Of a DNA stretch of 64,000 nt, positions 63,889 through 64,000 are shown piece by piece. This DNA is from Vibrio hannami. GTDB taxonomy: Bacteria > Pseudomonadota > Gammaproteobacteria > Enterobacterales > Vibrionaceae. Every line of letters starts with the position of its first letter. Within the stretch, counting starts at the first letter, position 1. The stretch covers positions 682,001-746,000 of the forward strand of contig NZ_JARQZP010000007.1 in the NCBI RefSeq assembly GCF_029589055.1. Direction: 5' to 3'. Under the pieces are notes generated by a model. That model worked only from the letters and a program-made list of their open reading frames with translations, was not told the origin of the DNA and did not search any database. A program made the translations under genes and the position numbers.

Positions 63889-64000
63889 ATGTCTAACCAA
63901 CCTTTATTCAGAGATGCAATGGCGAACCTGGCAGCTGCAGTTAATATTATTACTACTGGTGGCGAAGCTGGCACGGTTGGCCTGACTGCGACAGCTGTCT
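63889..64000 (+). CDS. hpaC: 4-hydroxyphenylacetate 3-monooxygenase reductase component, 5' part
   Basis: The first 37 codons (MSNQPLFRDAMANLAAAV, then NIITTGGEAG, VGLTATAV) match the start of HpaC, the flavin reductase that supplies reduced flavin to the HpaB hydroxylase. The gene runs off the right edge of the window. ATG at 63889 has GAGGG upstream. HpaB is not in this window and probably lies to the right. Divergent from the hpa ring-cleavage operon. Confidence 0.88.
   Translation, partial: MSNQPLFRDAMANLAAAVNIITTGGEAGTVGLTATAV

Noticed and set aside
1..64000. CRISPR array, retron or intact insertion sequence
   Set aside because: No regularly spaced repeats, no reverse transcriptase motif (YxDD) and no intact transposase were seen.

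Overview
This 64-kb window looks like a chromosomal segment of a marine gammaproteobacterium, most likely a Vibrio. The reasons are a putA-type locus followed by a small aldehyde-dehydrogenase-like gene, an FMN-riboswitch-controlled ribB beside tRNA-Ser(GGA), a 4-hydroxyphenylacetate (hpa) operon with hpaG split into two genes, and moderate GC content. The organism is an inference from gene content, not from a database search.

Left chromosomal flank (1-9846): a broken putA (three frameshifts) and its small companion gene; a four-gene polyamine-type ABC importer (ATPase, periplasmic binding protein, two permeases) on the plus strand; then a Nudix hydrolase and a nitrilase-family amidohydrolase on the minus strand.

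Genomic island (about 9847-50985, 41 kb): a 23-bp stretch matching the 3' end of tRNA-Ser(GGA), with one mismatch, lies at 9847-9869, and the intact tRNA is at 50963-51050. Between them are a P4-type tyrosine integrase (broken by an in-frame amber codon), an AlpA-type regulator and a possible MobI-like mobilisation gene. The dominant cargo is a compact 12-gene minus-strand operon (31101-10010). It encodes an excisionase-type HTH protein, a small winged-helix-like protein, a type I-like N6-adenine methylase, a specificity (S) subunit, an unrecognised 442-aa protein, a 1428-aa P-loop ATPase, an unrecognised 282-aa protein, a NurA-like protein, a HerA-type ATPase, a 185-aa unknown, a Ser/Thr kinase and a 1775-aa GHKL-ATPase/DUF3883 nuclease-like protein. 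There is no HsdR. The best reading is a multi-gene, methylation-linked anti-phage system. It recalls the reported MADS and BREX/Pgl systems in parts, but pairs S-subunit targeting with HerA-NurA.

Other island cargo: an N-terminally truncated DNA helicase IV, remnants of DUF6119 and HNH genes, a surface-polysaccharide-like cluster (methyltransferase, radical SAM protein, glycosyltransferases, including a 1017-aa fusion of glycosyltransferase and kinase-like domains), a secreted LPP20/FlgT-like cluster, a HEPN protein, a lipoprotein and small membrane proteins. A 9-bp motif repeated five times just inside the tRNA end may be recombinase arm sites.

Right chromosomal flank (51051-64000): ribB under an FMN riboswitch, a DUF2235 hydrolase, a methyltransferase, and a nine-gene minus-strand hpa operon. 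The operon turns homoprotocatechuate into pyruvate and succinic semialdehyde (hpaD, E, F, G, H, I), and its last gene, gabD, oxidises the semialdehyde to succinate. hpaC starts divergently at the right edge and is cut by the window.

Between the annotated genes, the remaining gaps are short or described below. No CRISPR array, rRNA or intact insertion sequence was seen.
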